DNA of 64,000 bases, taken from positions 2,232,001 through 2,296,000 of the forward strand of contig NC_014364.1 of NCBI RefSeq assembly GCF_000143985.1, read 5' to 3'. The notes beneath the pieces were generated by a model that was not told the DNA's origin, did no database searches, and saw only the letters and a list, made by a program, of their open reading frames with translations. The DNA comes from Sediminispirochaeta smaragdinae DSM 11293 (GTDB taxonomy: Bacteria; Spirochaetota; Spirochaetia; DSM-16054; Sediminispirochaetaceae). This document shows positions 29,257 to 38,384 of this stretch, piece by piece (the first letter of the stretch is position 1; each line of letters starts with the position of its first letter). The translations under genes and the position numbers were made by a program.

Positions 29257-29277
29257 TTAGTTTATTCAATAAATTAT
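29257..29277. promoter_or_regulatory. Left ROK/XylR-like operator
   Basis: TTAGTTTATT, one base, then AATAAATTAT: an imperfect palindrome whose left arm matches the half-site TTAGTTTATT seen inverted at the right operator. It lies just downstream of the -10 box of the minus-strand promoter, where a bound repressor would block transcription. Confidence 0.7.
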
Positions 29278-29303
29278 TATATCCTGTTATTTCGAGAGTG
29301 CAA
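29276..29303 (-). promoter_or_regulatory. Sigma-70 promoter of the amidohydrolase-ABC operon
   Basis: On the minus strand TTGCAC (29298-29303) and a consensus TATAAT (29276-29281) are 16 bp apart. The start of transcription would fall within the left operator, about 40 bp before the ATG at 29235, which has GGAGG upstream. Confidence 0.75.
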
Positions 29304-29372
29304 CTGTTTTTTTGGGTAAAAAAGCATTAAATTATCTATATTTACGCAAATTAAGGAGATTAATTAAAAATA

Positions 29373-29397
29373 TTAGTTGATTTATTAAATAAACTAA
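29373..29397. promoter_or_regulatory. Right ROK/XylR-like operator
   Basis: A 25-bp site with arms TTAGTTGATT and AATAAACTAA around a 5-bp centre (TATTA). The 10+5+10 layout and the TTAG...CTAA ends match the known XylR operators of Bacillus. It overlaps the -35 box and spacer of the ROK gene promoter, suggesting autoregulation. Confidence 0.8.
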
Positions 29398-29405
29398 TAG
29401 ATAAT
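29377..29405 (+). promoter_or_regulatory. Sigma-70 promoter of the ROK-GH3 operon
   Basis: TTGATT (29377-29382) and GATAAT (29400-29405) are 17 bp apart, directly over the right operator. The ATG at 29433 follows with GGGAG as ribosome site. Confidence 0.7.
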
Positions 29406-29432
29406 GAGAAATAAAGTATAAGGGAGAAATGC

Positions 29433-30569
29433 ATGACACACAAGAATGCAATGAACCAGGCTGCAATGAAACAGCAAAACAGGGAAAAGACAATGCAGGA
29501 ACTCTGGATCCATTCTCCTATCTCCCGCACGCTTCTTGCACAGGAAACAGGATTGAACAAGGCGACTATAACCAATGTAATAGCCGATCTTCAAAGCAAC
29601 AATCTAATCACGACAATCGGAACCGAGCATTCAAAACCGGGACGTTCCCAGTCCCTGATTATGTTCAATAAATCATATGGATTATGCGCGGGAGTTGTCT
29701 TTCGACCTCAGGTCATTAGCCTAGCTGTTTCTGATATCTATGCAACCATCCTATGGTCTGAAGAGGTACGGTTCACAATCTCTACAGACCCAATGGAAGT
29801 GATCGGTCAGTTAGTGGAAAAGCTCAAAACTGGAATCAGTTCCTGTTCGCATGTTTCCACAAGACTGCTTGGTGTAGGTGTTGGTACCGCAAGCCTTCTC
29901 AGAGAAGGTGATGACATGCTTTACGCAATCCACAGCCTTGATTGGAAAAATATTCCTCTGAGAAATATCCTAAGCAAGGAATTCAAGGTTCCAATCATAG
30001 TAGATACAGGATCCAATAACGGTATGGTGGGAGAACAGTATTTCGGATTAGCTAAAAATATCCGTAATGCATTTTATCTGAGTATCGGCTACGGCATTGG
30101 AGGCTCTATCCTTGCAAACGGGAAAATCACAAGAGGACAGGACGGTTTCGCCGGAGATGTCGGACATATGACCATCGACTTGAACGGTCCTTATTGCCGT
30201 TGTGGAAAAAGAGGCTGCTGGGAAGTAATGGCATCTGAGATTTTCCTTGATTACAGACCGTTTGCTGAGTATATAGACAGAGCGAATCAGGGGGACAAGG
30301 AGGCCATCAAGAAACTGAACCTTATCGGAAAGAATCTCGGAAAGGGAATTTCAACCATTATTTCCGTCCTGAATCCCGAGCTCGTCATACTTGGCTGCGA
30401 CGTTACCGTATGCGGCAACTGGGTAATGAACCCGCTTCGCTCTGAACTCAAAGCAAGAGTATGGCCATTTGTACTTGAAAAAACGAGAATTGAATATTCA
30501 ACCCTTGGCAATACATCCAACATGCTAGGAACCCTGATGAGGGTTATTGAAACGATATTTAAATCATAG
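29433..30569 (+). CDS. ROK-family transcriptional repressor (NagC/XylR type)
   Basis: A 378-residue regulator. An N-terminal winged helix-turn-helix (SRTLLAQETGLNKATITNVI, about residues 32-51) is joined to a ROK sugar-kinase-like domain with GIGGSILANGKITRGQDGFA and a zinc motif CRCGKRGCWEVM (about 254). The sugar-binding residues look kept, so it probably senses a sugar. It diverges from the amidohydrolase operon, with two XylR-like operators between, and is followed by the GH3 gene at 13 nt. Confidence 0.92.
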   Translation: MTHKNAMNQAAMKQQNREKTMQELWIHSPISRTLLAQETGLNKATITNVIADLQSNNLITTIGTEHSKPGRSQSLIMFNKSYGLCAGVVFRPQVISLAVSDIYATILWSEEVRFTISTDPMEVIGQLVEKLKTGISSCSHVSTRLLGVGVGTASLLREGDDMLYAIHSLDWKNIPLRNILSKEFKVPIIVDTGSNNGMVGEQYFGLAKNIRNAFYLSIGYGIGGSILANGKITRGQDGFAGDVGHMTIDLNGPYCRCGKRGCWEVMASEIFLDYRPFAEYIDRANQGDKEAIKKLNLIGKNLGKGISTIISVLNPELVILGCDVTVCGNWVMNPLRSELKARVWPFVLEKTRIEYSTLGNTSNMLGTLMRVIETIFKS

Positions 30570-30582
30570 CAAAAGGACAAAC

Positions 30583-32865
30583 ATGAAGAACCAGGAAAAG
30601 CTAAAGAAACTGACTGTCGAACAGAAGGCCCGTCTCTGTATCGGTATGAATTTCTGGATGTCTCAGGATTATCCGGAAGCTGAAGTGGAATCACTGTTTT
30701 TCTCCGATGGTCCTCATGGACTGAGGCAACAGGATGTACAGCATGCTGACCACTTAGGACTCAATGAAAGCATTTCGAGCATTTGTTTCCCGACTGGCTC
30801 AGCTTTGGCTTGTTCCTGGAACAGAGATACTTTTGCGAAAGTCGGCGATGCACTGGGAAGAATGGCAAAGCGGGCTGGTATTCACATGGTATTAGGCCCC
30901 GCGATCAACATAAAACGCTCCCCGCTTTGCGGCAGAAATTTTGAATACCTTTCAGAGGACCCCTATCTTACAGGGGAACTTGCAACCGCTTTTGTAAAAG
31001 CCATGCAGGAGAACCATGTATCTGCGTGCCCAAAGCATTTCCTTGCCAACAATCAGGAAACCAGACGCAAGTCCATTAATACAATTGTTGATGAAAGGAC
31101 CTTACGCGAAATCTACCTTCCGGGATTTGAGAAGAGTGTAACAGAAGGAAAGACTATGGGGCTTATGACCTCCTATAACAAGGTCAATGCTGTGTATCCT
31201 GCGGAAAGCCTTGAAATCACCAGGAAGATCCTCAGAGAAGAATGGGCTTTCACAGGAACGCTGGTATCTGATTGGGGAGCCATAGATCAGATCGTACCAT
31301 CGATAAAAGCAGGACTGACGATACAGATGCCGGGAAACGATGGGAGCACAGCAACGAAAATCATTCAAGCAGTCAGTAACGGAGAACTTAGCGAAAACGA
31401 ACTTGACTCAGCTGTCATGACCCTTTTGGACACGTTGGAATTTACACATGGGAAAGCACGGGATACCATTACCGAAGACGAATGTCATGCAATTGCTTTG
31501 GAAGCTGCCTGCGACTCGATAGTACTACTTAAAAACGAAGGGAACGCCTTGCCCCTTTCCGGCTGTAGGATTGCTGTTATCGGCGAAATGGCAAAAAAGC
31601 CCAGATATCAGGGCGGCGGAAGTTCCCATGTCAACCCGTACAAACTCACCAATAGCTATGATGAAATGTTGAAATACAGTTCGGCTATCTCCTATGCAGA
31701 TGGGTATCATGGGGATACAAGCTCTGAAGAAGTGCTGAAAGAAGCTATCGGCGCTGCTTCACAAGCAGATGCGGCGGTGGTATTCGTCGGCCTTCCGGCA
31801 AGCTATGAAACAGAAGCTTTGGACAGAACTTCAATAGAGATACCGGAGGATTACAACCGGCTGGTAGAAGAAGTCTTAGCTGTAGCGAATAAAACAATAG
31901 TGGTTCTCTGCAATGGTTCTTCTATTGCCTTTCCATGGGCAGATAGGGTCGATGCAATCCTGGAAGTCTATCTATGCGGTGAATGCTCAGGAGAGGCCAT
32001 AGCAAAGACATTGTTTGGATACAACAACCCAAGCGGTAAACTAGCTGAAAGCTTTGTAAACAGACTCGAAGACACGCCTGCATTTCTGGATTTTCCTGGA
32101 GATGGCAGAGAGGTTCGCTATACTGAGGGAGTATTCGTCGGTTACAGATACTATGATGTAAAAAAGATTGAGATGCTCTATCCCTTTGGACATGGACTCA
32201 GTTATACCGATTTCACCTACTCCGGACTAAGGCTCTCTTCAGCGAAGATGAGCAGCAACGATACTCTTTCTCTATCAGTAATGATCAAGAACACTGGCAA
32301 TAAAGCAGGTGCTGAAGTTATACAGATCTACGTACAGTCTCCGCTTGGCATGGTAAAAAGACCAATAAAGGAACTTAAAGGTTTCGAAAAAGTATATCTT
32401 GAAATCGGGGAGGAAAAAGAACTGGAATTTCTGCTTCCTCCAAGAGCATTCAGCTACTATGAAAGGGATCTCCATGACTGGTACACACCATCAGGTGAAT
32501 ATACAATCCACGTTGGATCTTCCAGCAGGGATTTACGATTAAGCGGAACTGTATTCATGCACAATGAATATTCATTTATCCCTCGCATCACAAGAAATTC
32601 CCTGCTGATGGATATTCTTCCTCATCCTGATCTTTTTGAGATCTTCAAAACAACATATGCAAAGATCAAACCGTACTTGCCATTTGGACTACATAAAGCT
32701 GCTCTTGACGACAAGGTTAGTCAGGCATTACTGAAGAATATGACCTTCAATTCCCTTGCCGGATATGTAGGAAACCACCTCTCTGATGAAGATATTGAAA
32801 TCCTCGTTAAGAAGATGAATCAAAAGCTTGGTGCAACACTTTCCGTTACGAAAGAACGGAATTAG
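30583..32865 (+). CDS. GH3 glycoside hydrolase (beta-glucosidase-like)
   Basis: A 760-residue family 3 enzyme without a signal peptide, so cytoplasmic. The TIM barrel holds KHFLANNQETRR and the nucleophile Asp at about residue 230 in LVSDWGAIDQ; then an alpha/beta sandwich with GGGSSHVNPY, and an Fn3-like domain (DFTYSGLRLS...GAEVIQIYV). A C-terminal extension of about 100 residues is extra. AGGAC precedes the ATG at 30583; an upstream in-frame start overlaps the ROK gene and lacks a site. It probably splits an imported beta-glycoside; linkage uncertain. Confidence 0.92.
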   Translation: MKNQEKLKKLTVEQKARLCIGMNFWMSQDYPEAEVESLFFSDGPHGLRQQDVQHADHLGLNESISSICFPTGSALACSWNRDTFAKVGDALGRMAKRAGIHMVLGPAINIKRSPLCGRNFEYLSEDPYLTGELATAFVKAMQENHVSACPKHFLANNQETRRKSINTIVDERTLREIYLPGFEKSVTEGKTMGLMTSYNKVNAVYPAESLEITRKILREEWAFTGTLVSDWGAIDQIVPSIKAGLTIQMPGNDGSTATKIIQAVSNGELSENELDSAVMTLLDTLEFTHGKARDTITEDECHAIALEAACDSIVLLKNEGNALPLSGCRIAVIGEMAKKPRYQGGGSSHVNPYKLTNSYDEMLKYSSAISYADGYHGDTSSEEVLKEAIGAASQADAAVVFVGLPASYETEALDRTSIEIPEDYNRLVEEVLAVANKTIVVLCNGSSIAFPWADRVDAILEVYLCGECSGEAIAKTLFGYNNPSGKLAESFVNRLEDTPAFLDFPGDGREVRYTEGVFVGYRYYDVKKIEMLYPFGHGLSYTDFTYSGLRLSSAKMSSNDTLSLSVMIKNTGNKAGAEVIQIYVQSPLGMVKRPIKELKGFEKVYLEIGEEKELEFLLPPRAFSYYERDLHDWYTPSGEYTIHVGSSSRDLRLSGTVFMHNEYSFIPRITRNSLLMDILPHPDLFEIFKTTYAKIKPYLPFGLHKAALDDKVSQALLKNMTFNSLAGYVGNHLSDEDIEILVKKMNQKLGATLSVTKERN

Positions 32866-32993
32866 GATACACGAAACGCTTGAGTATATGTATTTCCCGG
32901 ATGGAGAATCTGCTTTTTTAGTTGCGAAACATATTCTATGTTATCCTTTGTTTGAGTAAATGAGAAATGTTGTTGCAACAACTCCTAACAGAT

Positions 32994-33206
32994 TCAGTCG
33001 TCAATACCTACCATTACATTTGAAGCTTTTATTATGGCATAAGCTTCCTTGCCAATTTCAAGATTCATTCTTTCTGCAGAAGTGTTCGTGATAACTGAAA
33101 CCAACTCCTCGCCTCCCGGCAATTGTATGACGATTTCAGAGTTCACTGCACCTTTGCGCAATTGAGTGATGTTACCTCGAATCTGATTCCTCGCACTTAA
33201 CTTCAT
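32994..33206 (-). CDS. Mop-domain molybdate-binding protein (TOBE)
   Basis: A 70-residue single Mop domain: MKLSARNQIRGNITQLRKGA is the family opening, and NTSAERMNLEIGKEAYAII and KASNVMVGID complete it. Such molbindins store molybdate or tungstate in the cytoplasm. A strong AGGAGG precedes the ATG at 6 nt, and a TATACT lies just upstream. No molybdenum transporter or cofactor gene is nearby. Confidence 0.88.
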   Translation of the reverse strand: MKLSARNQIRGNITQLRKGAVNSEIVIQLPGGEELVSVITNTSAERMNLEIGKEAYAIIKASNVMVGIDD

Positions 33207-33266
33207 ATATAACCTCCTATATAGTATAATGCAAAAGTAAGCACTTATGATTAAAAAAGCAATGCT

Positions 33267-33692
33267 TTGAATGAAAGTGATTTTCCGAATACGGCTACAT
33301 TTTTAAGTGCTCTTCAGGCGACTAATTACGATGTTCTGCTTATCGATTTGTTTTTTGATGGGACAGAGGAAAGTGAGCTTTCTGCTTCTGAGGTGGCTGC
33401 ATTAAGAGCGAAAGCGAATGGAGGAAGTAGAATCGTACTTGCATATATGAGCATAGGTGAGGCTGAGCACTATAGGTATTACCGGAAGGGTTCATGGAAC
33501 GATAATAAGCCGGTTTGGCTGGCCGGAGAAAACTCTGACTTGCCTGGTAACTATAAAGTCCGTTATTGGTCAGATGACTGGAAAGAAATTATCTATGAAA
33601 ATGATCAATCATACCTAAAGAAAATCATTGATGCGGGTTTTGATGGAGTCTACCTGGATATCATAGACGCCTATGAATACTTTGAAGATTGA
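33267..33692 (+). pseudogene. Fragment of a GH114-like (TM1410) glycosidase
   Basis: A 141-codon frame reading the middle of a TM1410/GH114 alpha-galactosaminidase-like barrel: YDVLLIDLFFDG, LAYMSIGEAEHYRYY, NYKVRYWSDDW and GFDGVYLDIIDAYEYFE. The full family is roughly twice as long and secreted. Here the signal peptide and first strand are missing, no ribosome site precedes the ATG, and the end is cut. Probably a relic. Confidence 0.7.
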
Positions 33693-33837
33693 TACTATAC
33701 CTCAAATTTTGATTTTTATCTTTGCTTAATGACAACATCGCATTGAAGAGCCTGTAAGTGTTTTTCCGAATTTCAAACTTGATTTTTAGTTTAGATACAC
33801 TACCATTATACTAATGTTACATGAATGGAGTTGTGTT

Positions 33838-34086
33838 ATGTATCATTTTTATGTTGATGAGATTTCAACGCATTCAGGAAAACACAGAGTCCATAAGTTG
33901 GGCTGTAGCTGCATGAAACTAGATAGGATTTACTTAGGTGAGTTTAGCAGTTGCAAGAATGCTATGGAGGAAGCAAAGAAAATCTACAAAGAGGTAAAAG
34001 GTTGCCATCATTGCTGTAGAGAATGTTATCTTAATGATTCAGTTGAGAAATCTCCTTTACAACAAGAAAAAGCAGAAACTTCTTAG
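33838..34086 (+). CDS. Small cysteine-rich protein of unknown function
   Basis: An 82-residue protein (MYHFYVDEIS start; GGAG at 7 nt). Pattern: HRVHKLGCSCMKLDRIYLGE, then FSSCKNAMEEAKKIY and GCHHCCRECYL. Short proteins with this H..GC...YLGEFSSC...A...AK pattern are widespread and unassigned. The cysteines could bind zinc. A TATACT lies upstream. Confidence 0.65.
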   Translation: MYHFYVDEISTHSGKHRVHKLGCSCMKLDRIYLGEFSSCKNAMEEAKKIYKEVKGCHHCCRECYLNDSVEKSPLQQEKAETS

Positions 34087-34270
34087 ACTTTCCCTTTTCA
34101 CCGAAGGTGGAGAATGGCAGAATCTTGCTTTAGGAATAAATGCTCTGGTATAGACAACCCTGTACCGGCGTCAAAACGGGTGATTGTATCAAGAGCACTA
34201 CATCAGCTCCTTGGTGCAGGAGAAGCGTATGAGAAACATAGAGGTAATTGAGATTTAGATATAAAAAATA

Positions 34271-34300
34271 TTGACAAATAAATATGAATCTTGATAAAAT
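34271..34300 (+). promoter_or_regulatory. Strong sigma-70 promoter of the PEGA-DUF4105 pair
   Basis: A consensus TTGACA (34271-34276) and TAAAAT (34295-34300) are 18 bp apart. AGGAGG at 34307-34312 and a GTG at 34320 follow, leaving a very short leader. Confidence 0.85.
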
Positions 34301-34319
34301 AATGACAGGAGGAAAATGA

Positions 34320-34688
34320 GTGAAAAAAACAAGTCTTATCATTTTGTGTTGTGTATTGTTAGTAGGTTTGTTATCTGGGTGTGCAAGTATTTTTCATGGA
34401 ACAAGTCAAGAAATTACTTTCGAGACATCTCCAAGTGGAGCTAAAGTTTTTCTTGATGGTGATCTTGTAGGTACTACCCCTTTCTCAATGAAAGTAAAAA
34501 AGAATAAGTATAAAAGCTTTCGTGTAGAGCTTGATGGCTATCAAACTATTCAGAGAGAAATGAGTAAAGAATACGATCTAATTGCACTTCTGAATATTTT
34601 TTGGGACCTTTCAACTACTGATTTACTCACAGGTGCTGCTTTTGAATATTCTGATAATTCATATTTTATTGAATTGCAAAAAAAGTAA
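34320..34688 (+). CDS. PEGA-domain lipoprotein
   Basis: A 122-residue lipoprotein. The signal peptide ends with the lipobox LLSGC at about residue 21. A PEGA domain follows (FETSPSGAKVFLDGDLVGTT and PFSMKVKKNKYKSFRVELDG), a surface beta domain common in spirochaetes. The GTG start has AGGAGG at 7 nt and a consensus promoter. Four bases separate it from the DUF4105 gene, so the two are co-transcribed. Very A+T-rich. Confidence 0.87.
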   Translation: MKKTSLIILCCVLLVGLLSGCASIFHGTSQEITFETSPSGAKVFLDGDLVGTTPFSMKVKKNKYKSFRVELDGYQTIQREMSKEYDLIALLNIFWDLSTTDLLTGAAFEYSDNSYFIELQKK

Positions 34689-34691
34689 AGA

Positions 34692-36146
34692 ATGGTATCT
34701 AAGAAATTATACGCCACATTTCTTGTGGCGTTTTTTATTTTTTTACAACAAGTCTACGGGGATTCAGATATAATTATCTCTCGAGACCTCACAAGGTTTA
34801 TTTTTAGATATTATTATATTTTACCGTATAATGATTTTTTAAATAGTGTTATTAATAAAATGGAAGAAGATTTCCCAGGATTTGATCCTTCTATTTTATT
34901 TTATTCAGTGAAAGATTATAGTAGTAGTGGTCCTGGAAACTTAGTCCGTCTATTAGAAAAAAACATAATTCAACAAGGTCTGCAAGTAAGGGAGTACACA
35001 GATACTTCCCCAATAGAATTTCGAAATGATACTGACCTGTATTTGCTTTTTATAAGTGATACAAGTAGTAAGGCTGAATCATCCTTTGGTCATATTTCAT
35101 TATTACTAAAATCGGCATCAAATATCTATTTTGATACAGTAATCACTTTTTTAGCTAGTGACTTTACTGATTACAATACGGGAAAGCATAGTATTTCAAA
35201 GTATCTAAAAGGGGCTTTCTCAGAAATTGATGGAGAAATTGTATATTATCCTTTTTTTGATTTGCTGTATAAAAGTATAATTGAAGAAGGTAGAATGGTA
35301 ATATGCTATCGGATAAATATTAGCAGGGAAGAAAAAAAAGCTCTTGTTAATAGCTTATGGGAGTCTATTGATAATGACTACTCGTACAATTTTTTCACAG
35401 AAAATTGTTCTACGTTTATATTTGACAAATTGCTAAATGTATCAGGAAGAGAAAATATGAGACTAGAATTTACTCCTCCTGTAATTGTTCTAAGAGAATT
35501 ATGCAACAATAAACTACTTGAATATGATGGTGCTTTTTATAATAAAGGAATAAGTAAAACGGTAGCAATTGAATATGATAATAAAGAAAAATTCGACTTA
35601 TCAAAAAGTACATACTATCGTACAAGTAATTTTTATTACCTAAAAGATGGCGCTGCCGTTGAATTTTGCTTTTTTAATTTTAGCCGACCTTTTGATGGCC
35701 TTCTCTCGCAAACTGCAAATATTTTTGTAGGGAATATAACTTTTGATAAAGTTGATTCTGACTTGTCAATATCAGAAATTGTTCCTGTGGAGTTTTATTT
35801 CCGACCATCGATCTATAAATCTCTGGGAGGATTATTTGACTTGTCAGTTAACTATAACTATACAGATGACTTATTCATTCGGCAAAAATATGGCTTATTC
35901 TTTGATATAGGTTCTTTTCGATTTGAAGGATATTATAAATATACTTCAAATCATTATTCCGATGATAATTTTAAGTTTCGTCTGTTATTTTCCAATTCTG
36001 CTGTAGATATTTTTTGTATTTGGGACTTACGTGATCATCCTTACTTCAAAGAGATAGGAGGTTCATTCCAGGTAAAAAACAACATGTATGTATTTGCGAA
36101 TCTTCAAAATGATAGTTATCAGCTTGGTATTACTATTCTGTGGTAA
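34692..36146 (+). CDS. DUF4105 (Lnb-type) periplasmic protein
   Basis: A 484-residue exported protein with a signal peptide (~1-22). It carries a DUF4105 domain: SSFGHISLLL (about 130) and FFTENCSTFIFDKLLN (about 235), holding the His and Cys of an NlpC/P60-like papain fold. The last ~180 residues alternate polar and aromatic strands and end in LGITILW, like an outer-membrane barrel. DUF4105 overlaps the N-terminal domain of lacto-N-biosidase LnbX-type proteins; the activity here is unknown. Strongly A+T-rich. Confidence 0.8.
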   Translation: MVSKKLYATFLVAFFIFLQQVYGDSDIIISRDLTRFIFRYYYILPYNDFLNSVINKMEEDFPGFDPSILFYSVKDYSSSGPGNLVRLLEKNIIQQGLQVREYTDTSPIEFRNDTDLYLLFISDTSSKAESSFGHISLLLKSASNIYFDTVITFLASDFTDYNTGKHSISKYLKGAFSEIDGEIVYYPFFDLLYKSIIEEGRMVICYRINISREEKKALVNSLWESIDNDYSYNFFTENCSTFIFDKLLNVSGRENMRLEFTPPVIVLRELCNNKLLEYDGAFYNKGISKTVAIEYDNKEKFDLSKSTYYRTSNFYYLKDGAAVEFCFFNFSRPFDGLLSQTANIFVGNITFDKVDSDLSISEIVPVEFYFRPSIYKSLGGLFDLSVNYNYTDDLFIRQKYGLFFDIGSFRFEGYYKYTSNHYSDDNFKFRLLFSNSAVDIFCIWDLRDHPYFKEIGGSFQVKNNMYVFANLQNDSYQLGITILW

Positions 36147-36202
36147 CATTTTGAGTATTGGGAGTTTTGTCGAATCGTCCATCTAATTTATTGAATTTAG
36201 GT

Positions 36203-36234
36203 CAAAAAGAGCGGACTCCAGCAAGAATCCGCTC
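36203..36234 (-). terminator. Intrinsic terminator of the lipoprotein pair
   Basis: On the minus strand GAGCGGATTC pairs with GAGTCCGCTC and is followed by TTTTT. It lies 15 nt after the stop of the FMN-binding-like lipoprotein gene and also separates it from the convergent DUF4105 gene. Confidence 0.85.
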
Positions 36235-36248
36235 ATAGTATCGCATGT

Positions 36249-36857
36249 TTATGAATTATAATATTTGGCCGTATGATACTTGAAAAGAGCACGCAGTACC
36301 GAAAGCGTATTATCAATTGAAACAGATGCTCCTGTATATGCATCGACAAAGTCAAATTTTTCCCCATTTCGTTCGACCTGCCCCGCATCAGTGATATCCT
36401 TCAACGAAGTCATCTTATCAATTTCAGCTTTACTTTTGTACTGCAAATATGGCAGGAATTCATTCTTTATTTCATTATAGGTAATTCCATTCTCAGGATT
36501 CACGGGACTATCACCCCAAAACTGAAATGCTATATTCCGAATCGTTGCCTCTTCCGGGGTATCATTATTGTTATTGATTTCTACATAGAGAAGGTGCTGA
36601 TAGTTTTCTGAAGCAGCCCGACAATTACAAGAAAGGTAGCTTATCTGATATTTTGTATAATTGTCTATCTCATATTCGTAAAGAATTACGGCTGCATAAG
36701 GCTCAGAAAGACCATGCTTAAGATGTTGATATTCGATGATTCCGTTACTATCAAAGTTTGGATACTGAGCCTCTTTAGTTGAACTACTGCAACCATTAAA
36801 GAAAAGAAAAGCGATAAGCAGTATGCTAAAAACCAGATACAATGTAATTTTTCTCAT
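36249..36857 (-). CDS. Lipoprotein with FMN-binding-like C-terminal motif
   Basis: A 202-residue lipoprotein (lipobox FFNGCS, about residue 23). The C-terminus DAYTGASVSIDNTLSVL resembles the D-x-x-[ST]GAT-x-[ST] motif by which FMN-binding (NqrC/RnfG-type) domains take covalent flavin, but with Ser for Thr. No cytochrome or Rnf gene is near. The family call is tentative. It lies 16 nt after the rhodanese-like lipoprotein gene. Confidence 0.6.
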   Translation of the reverse strand: MRKITLYLVFSILLIAFLFFNGCSSSTKEAQYPNFDSNGIIEYQHLKHGLSEPYAAVILYEYEIDNYTKYQISYLSCNCRAASENYQHLLYVEINNNNDTPEEATIRNIAFQFWGDSPVNPENGITYNEIKNEFLPYLQYKSKAEIDKMTSLKDITDAGQVERNGEKFDFVDAYTGASVSIDNTLSVLRALFKYHTAKYYNS

Positions 36858-36873
36858 TTTGTTTTACCTTGAC

Positions 36874-37572
36874 CTATTCTTCAACCTTGTGAAGTTGATT
36901 GAATTGGATCAGATGATAATTAAGCCGGTGCAGGGCATTGTAGTCATATTTATTATTTTCGCCATACGATACTTTTACGTGCTCCAGATTCTTACCTTTA
37001 TAGGTCCAAAAACCTCCTATGTTGTAAAGTTTTTCAGGGTCATATCCTAGCTTGATCAGCAACCCTCTGGTCATACCTGCATAACCCCCTCCTCCACACA
37101 TAAGAAAAATCGCCTTATCTTCAGGAAACAGATCTTTTATGATCATTTCAGATTCTTTAAAATTGGCTTTGACAGTATCGATGGCACCAGTGTCATTCCA
37201 TGTCAAGGTAAAAAGGGTCGGACCATTATATTGGGTAGCGGCAACAGCCTCGGGTAGGCCACTCAAATTTGCCAGAAAAGGATACGGAACGACCTCAAAC
37301 CCCTCAATTGTTCCCGATAATACAGGATCTCCTCCAATGGCCGAATAGTCACCCGGATCAATAAGCATTCGTACATCAACATAAGCAACATCATCTCTTC
37401 CGACCCAGTCATCAATAGTATTGATATTGATGTTTTTGTCGACACCGAACTGGCTCGTTTCGTCTACAGTAGCTTTAGGAAGTGTCTTCACCGCAGCTTC
37501 ATTATCATTACTGCAAGTCGCCAACAGAATAAACAAAGCAAGGATTGAAACTATTGGTACAAACTTCTTCAT
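36874..37572 (-). CDS. Rhodanese-like lipoprotein
   Basis: A 232-residue lipoprotein (lipobox LLATCS, about residue 20). A rhodanese-like domain is suggested by DDVAYVDVRMLIDPG and FLMCGGGGYAGMTRGLLIKL, with the Cys (about residue 165) in the active-loop position and then GYDPEKLYNIGGFWTYKG. The loop is glycine-rich and differs from the usual C-x4-R, so sulfur transfer is unproven. It heads a two-gene unit with the next lipoprotein. Confidence 0.75.
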   Translation of the reverse strand: MKKFVPIVSILALFILLATCSNDNEAAVKTLPKATVDETSQFGVDKNININTIDDWVGRDDVAYVDVRMLIDPGDYSAIGGDPVLSGTIEGFEVVPYPFLANLSGLPEAVAATQYNGPTLFTLTWNDTGAIDTVKANFKESEMIIKDLFPEDKAIFLMCGGGGYAGMTRGLLIKLGYDPEKLYNIGGFWTYKGKNLEHVKVSYGENNKYDYNALHRLNYHLIQFNQLHKVEE

Positions 37573-37727
37573 ATGGATTTACCTACTCCTTTGATATTTT
37601 TTATATACAGTCTAATTTTATTTATTATCATTCAAAATTGGTTTTTATACAACTACTTTTATGTTATTGTTATATGTATAACTATATTGTGATATAATTA
37701 TGGATATTATCAAAAAATATAATAAAA

Positions 37728-37765
37728 TAGCTGCGGCCATTCATACTTGAAAAAGCCGCAGCTAT
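37728..37765 (-). terminator. Intrinsic terminator of the acidic lipoprotein gene
   Basis: ATAGCTGCGGC and GCCGCAGCTAT form a perfect 11-bp stem. On the minus strand it is followed by TTTTATTATATTTTTT. It lies 40 nt after the stop at 37806. Confidence 0.85.
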
Positions 37766-37805
37766 ACAATCACTTAGAGCAATCAACCAAAATACAAAGC
37801 AGTGA

Positions 37806-38384
37806 TTACCAAATGTATCTATTATCTTCGAGAACAGCTCCCGTAAAGGTGTGGTTACTTGATGTTATTTCTATATAGTCATATTCTGCATCAATTAGCC
37901 ATGCCACATAACCATCATAATCGTAATATTCCATATAGCAGGTATAATCTCCGAAAATGGGACAATCTACAGTACCTCTTGCGGACCATGGATCAACACT
38001 CTCATCATAAAGATCATCATCATCGGTATCCTGCCAGAGCGCTAATACAATCTCATCCATATCTTCAGGAGATAAGGATGAGGCATCTATCGACAGGCTA
38101 AAAGGTACATCATCCTCTGCAGTTGTGGAATTCCCTAGATTAACAACATTACTCACAATTTGGTAATCTGAACTGAACCCATCACCAACAAAGAATGCAG
38201 CAAACTTTATATCAGGTTCATCCTCAGATGAACAACCGGAAAAATCAATCGTGCCACTTATTGTCCAAGTCTTTTGTACACTCTGGTCATCATCGTCGGA
38301 ACCGCCCAGGTCACAAGAAAAAAGCAAAAACACAGTCAGAATTGTTAGTACACTACCTTTAATGAACTTACTCAACTTACTCAT
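37806..38384 (-). CDS. Acidic lipoprotein of unknown function
   Basis: A 192-residue lipoprotein (lipobox LLFSCDLGG, Cys at about 25) followed by an Asp-rich linker and a beta-rich domain (WTISGTIDFSGC, IVLALWQDTDDDDLYDE). The Asp-rich DTDxDDLYD stretch suggests calcium binding. I recognise no named family. A single gene with its own terminator. Confidence 0.7.
   Translation of the reverse strand: MSKLSKFIKGSVLTILTVFLLFSCDLGGSDDDDQSVQKTWTISGTIDFSGCSSEDEPDIKFAAFFVGDGFSSDYQIVSNVVNLGNSTTAEDDVPFSLSIDASSLSPEDMDEIVLALWQDTDDDDLYDESVDPWSARGTVDCPIFGDYTCYMEYYDYDGYVAWLIDAEYDYIEITSSNHTFTGAVLEDNRYIW

Noticed and set aside
34100-34252. Open stretch ending SRALHQLLGAGEAYE before the PEGA promoter
   Set aside because: Looks like a gene-end relic, but no start, no ribosome site and no family recognised.
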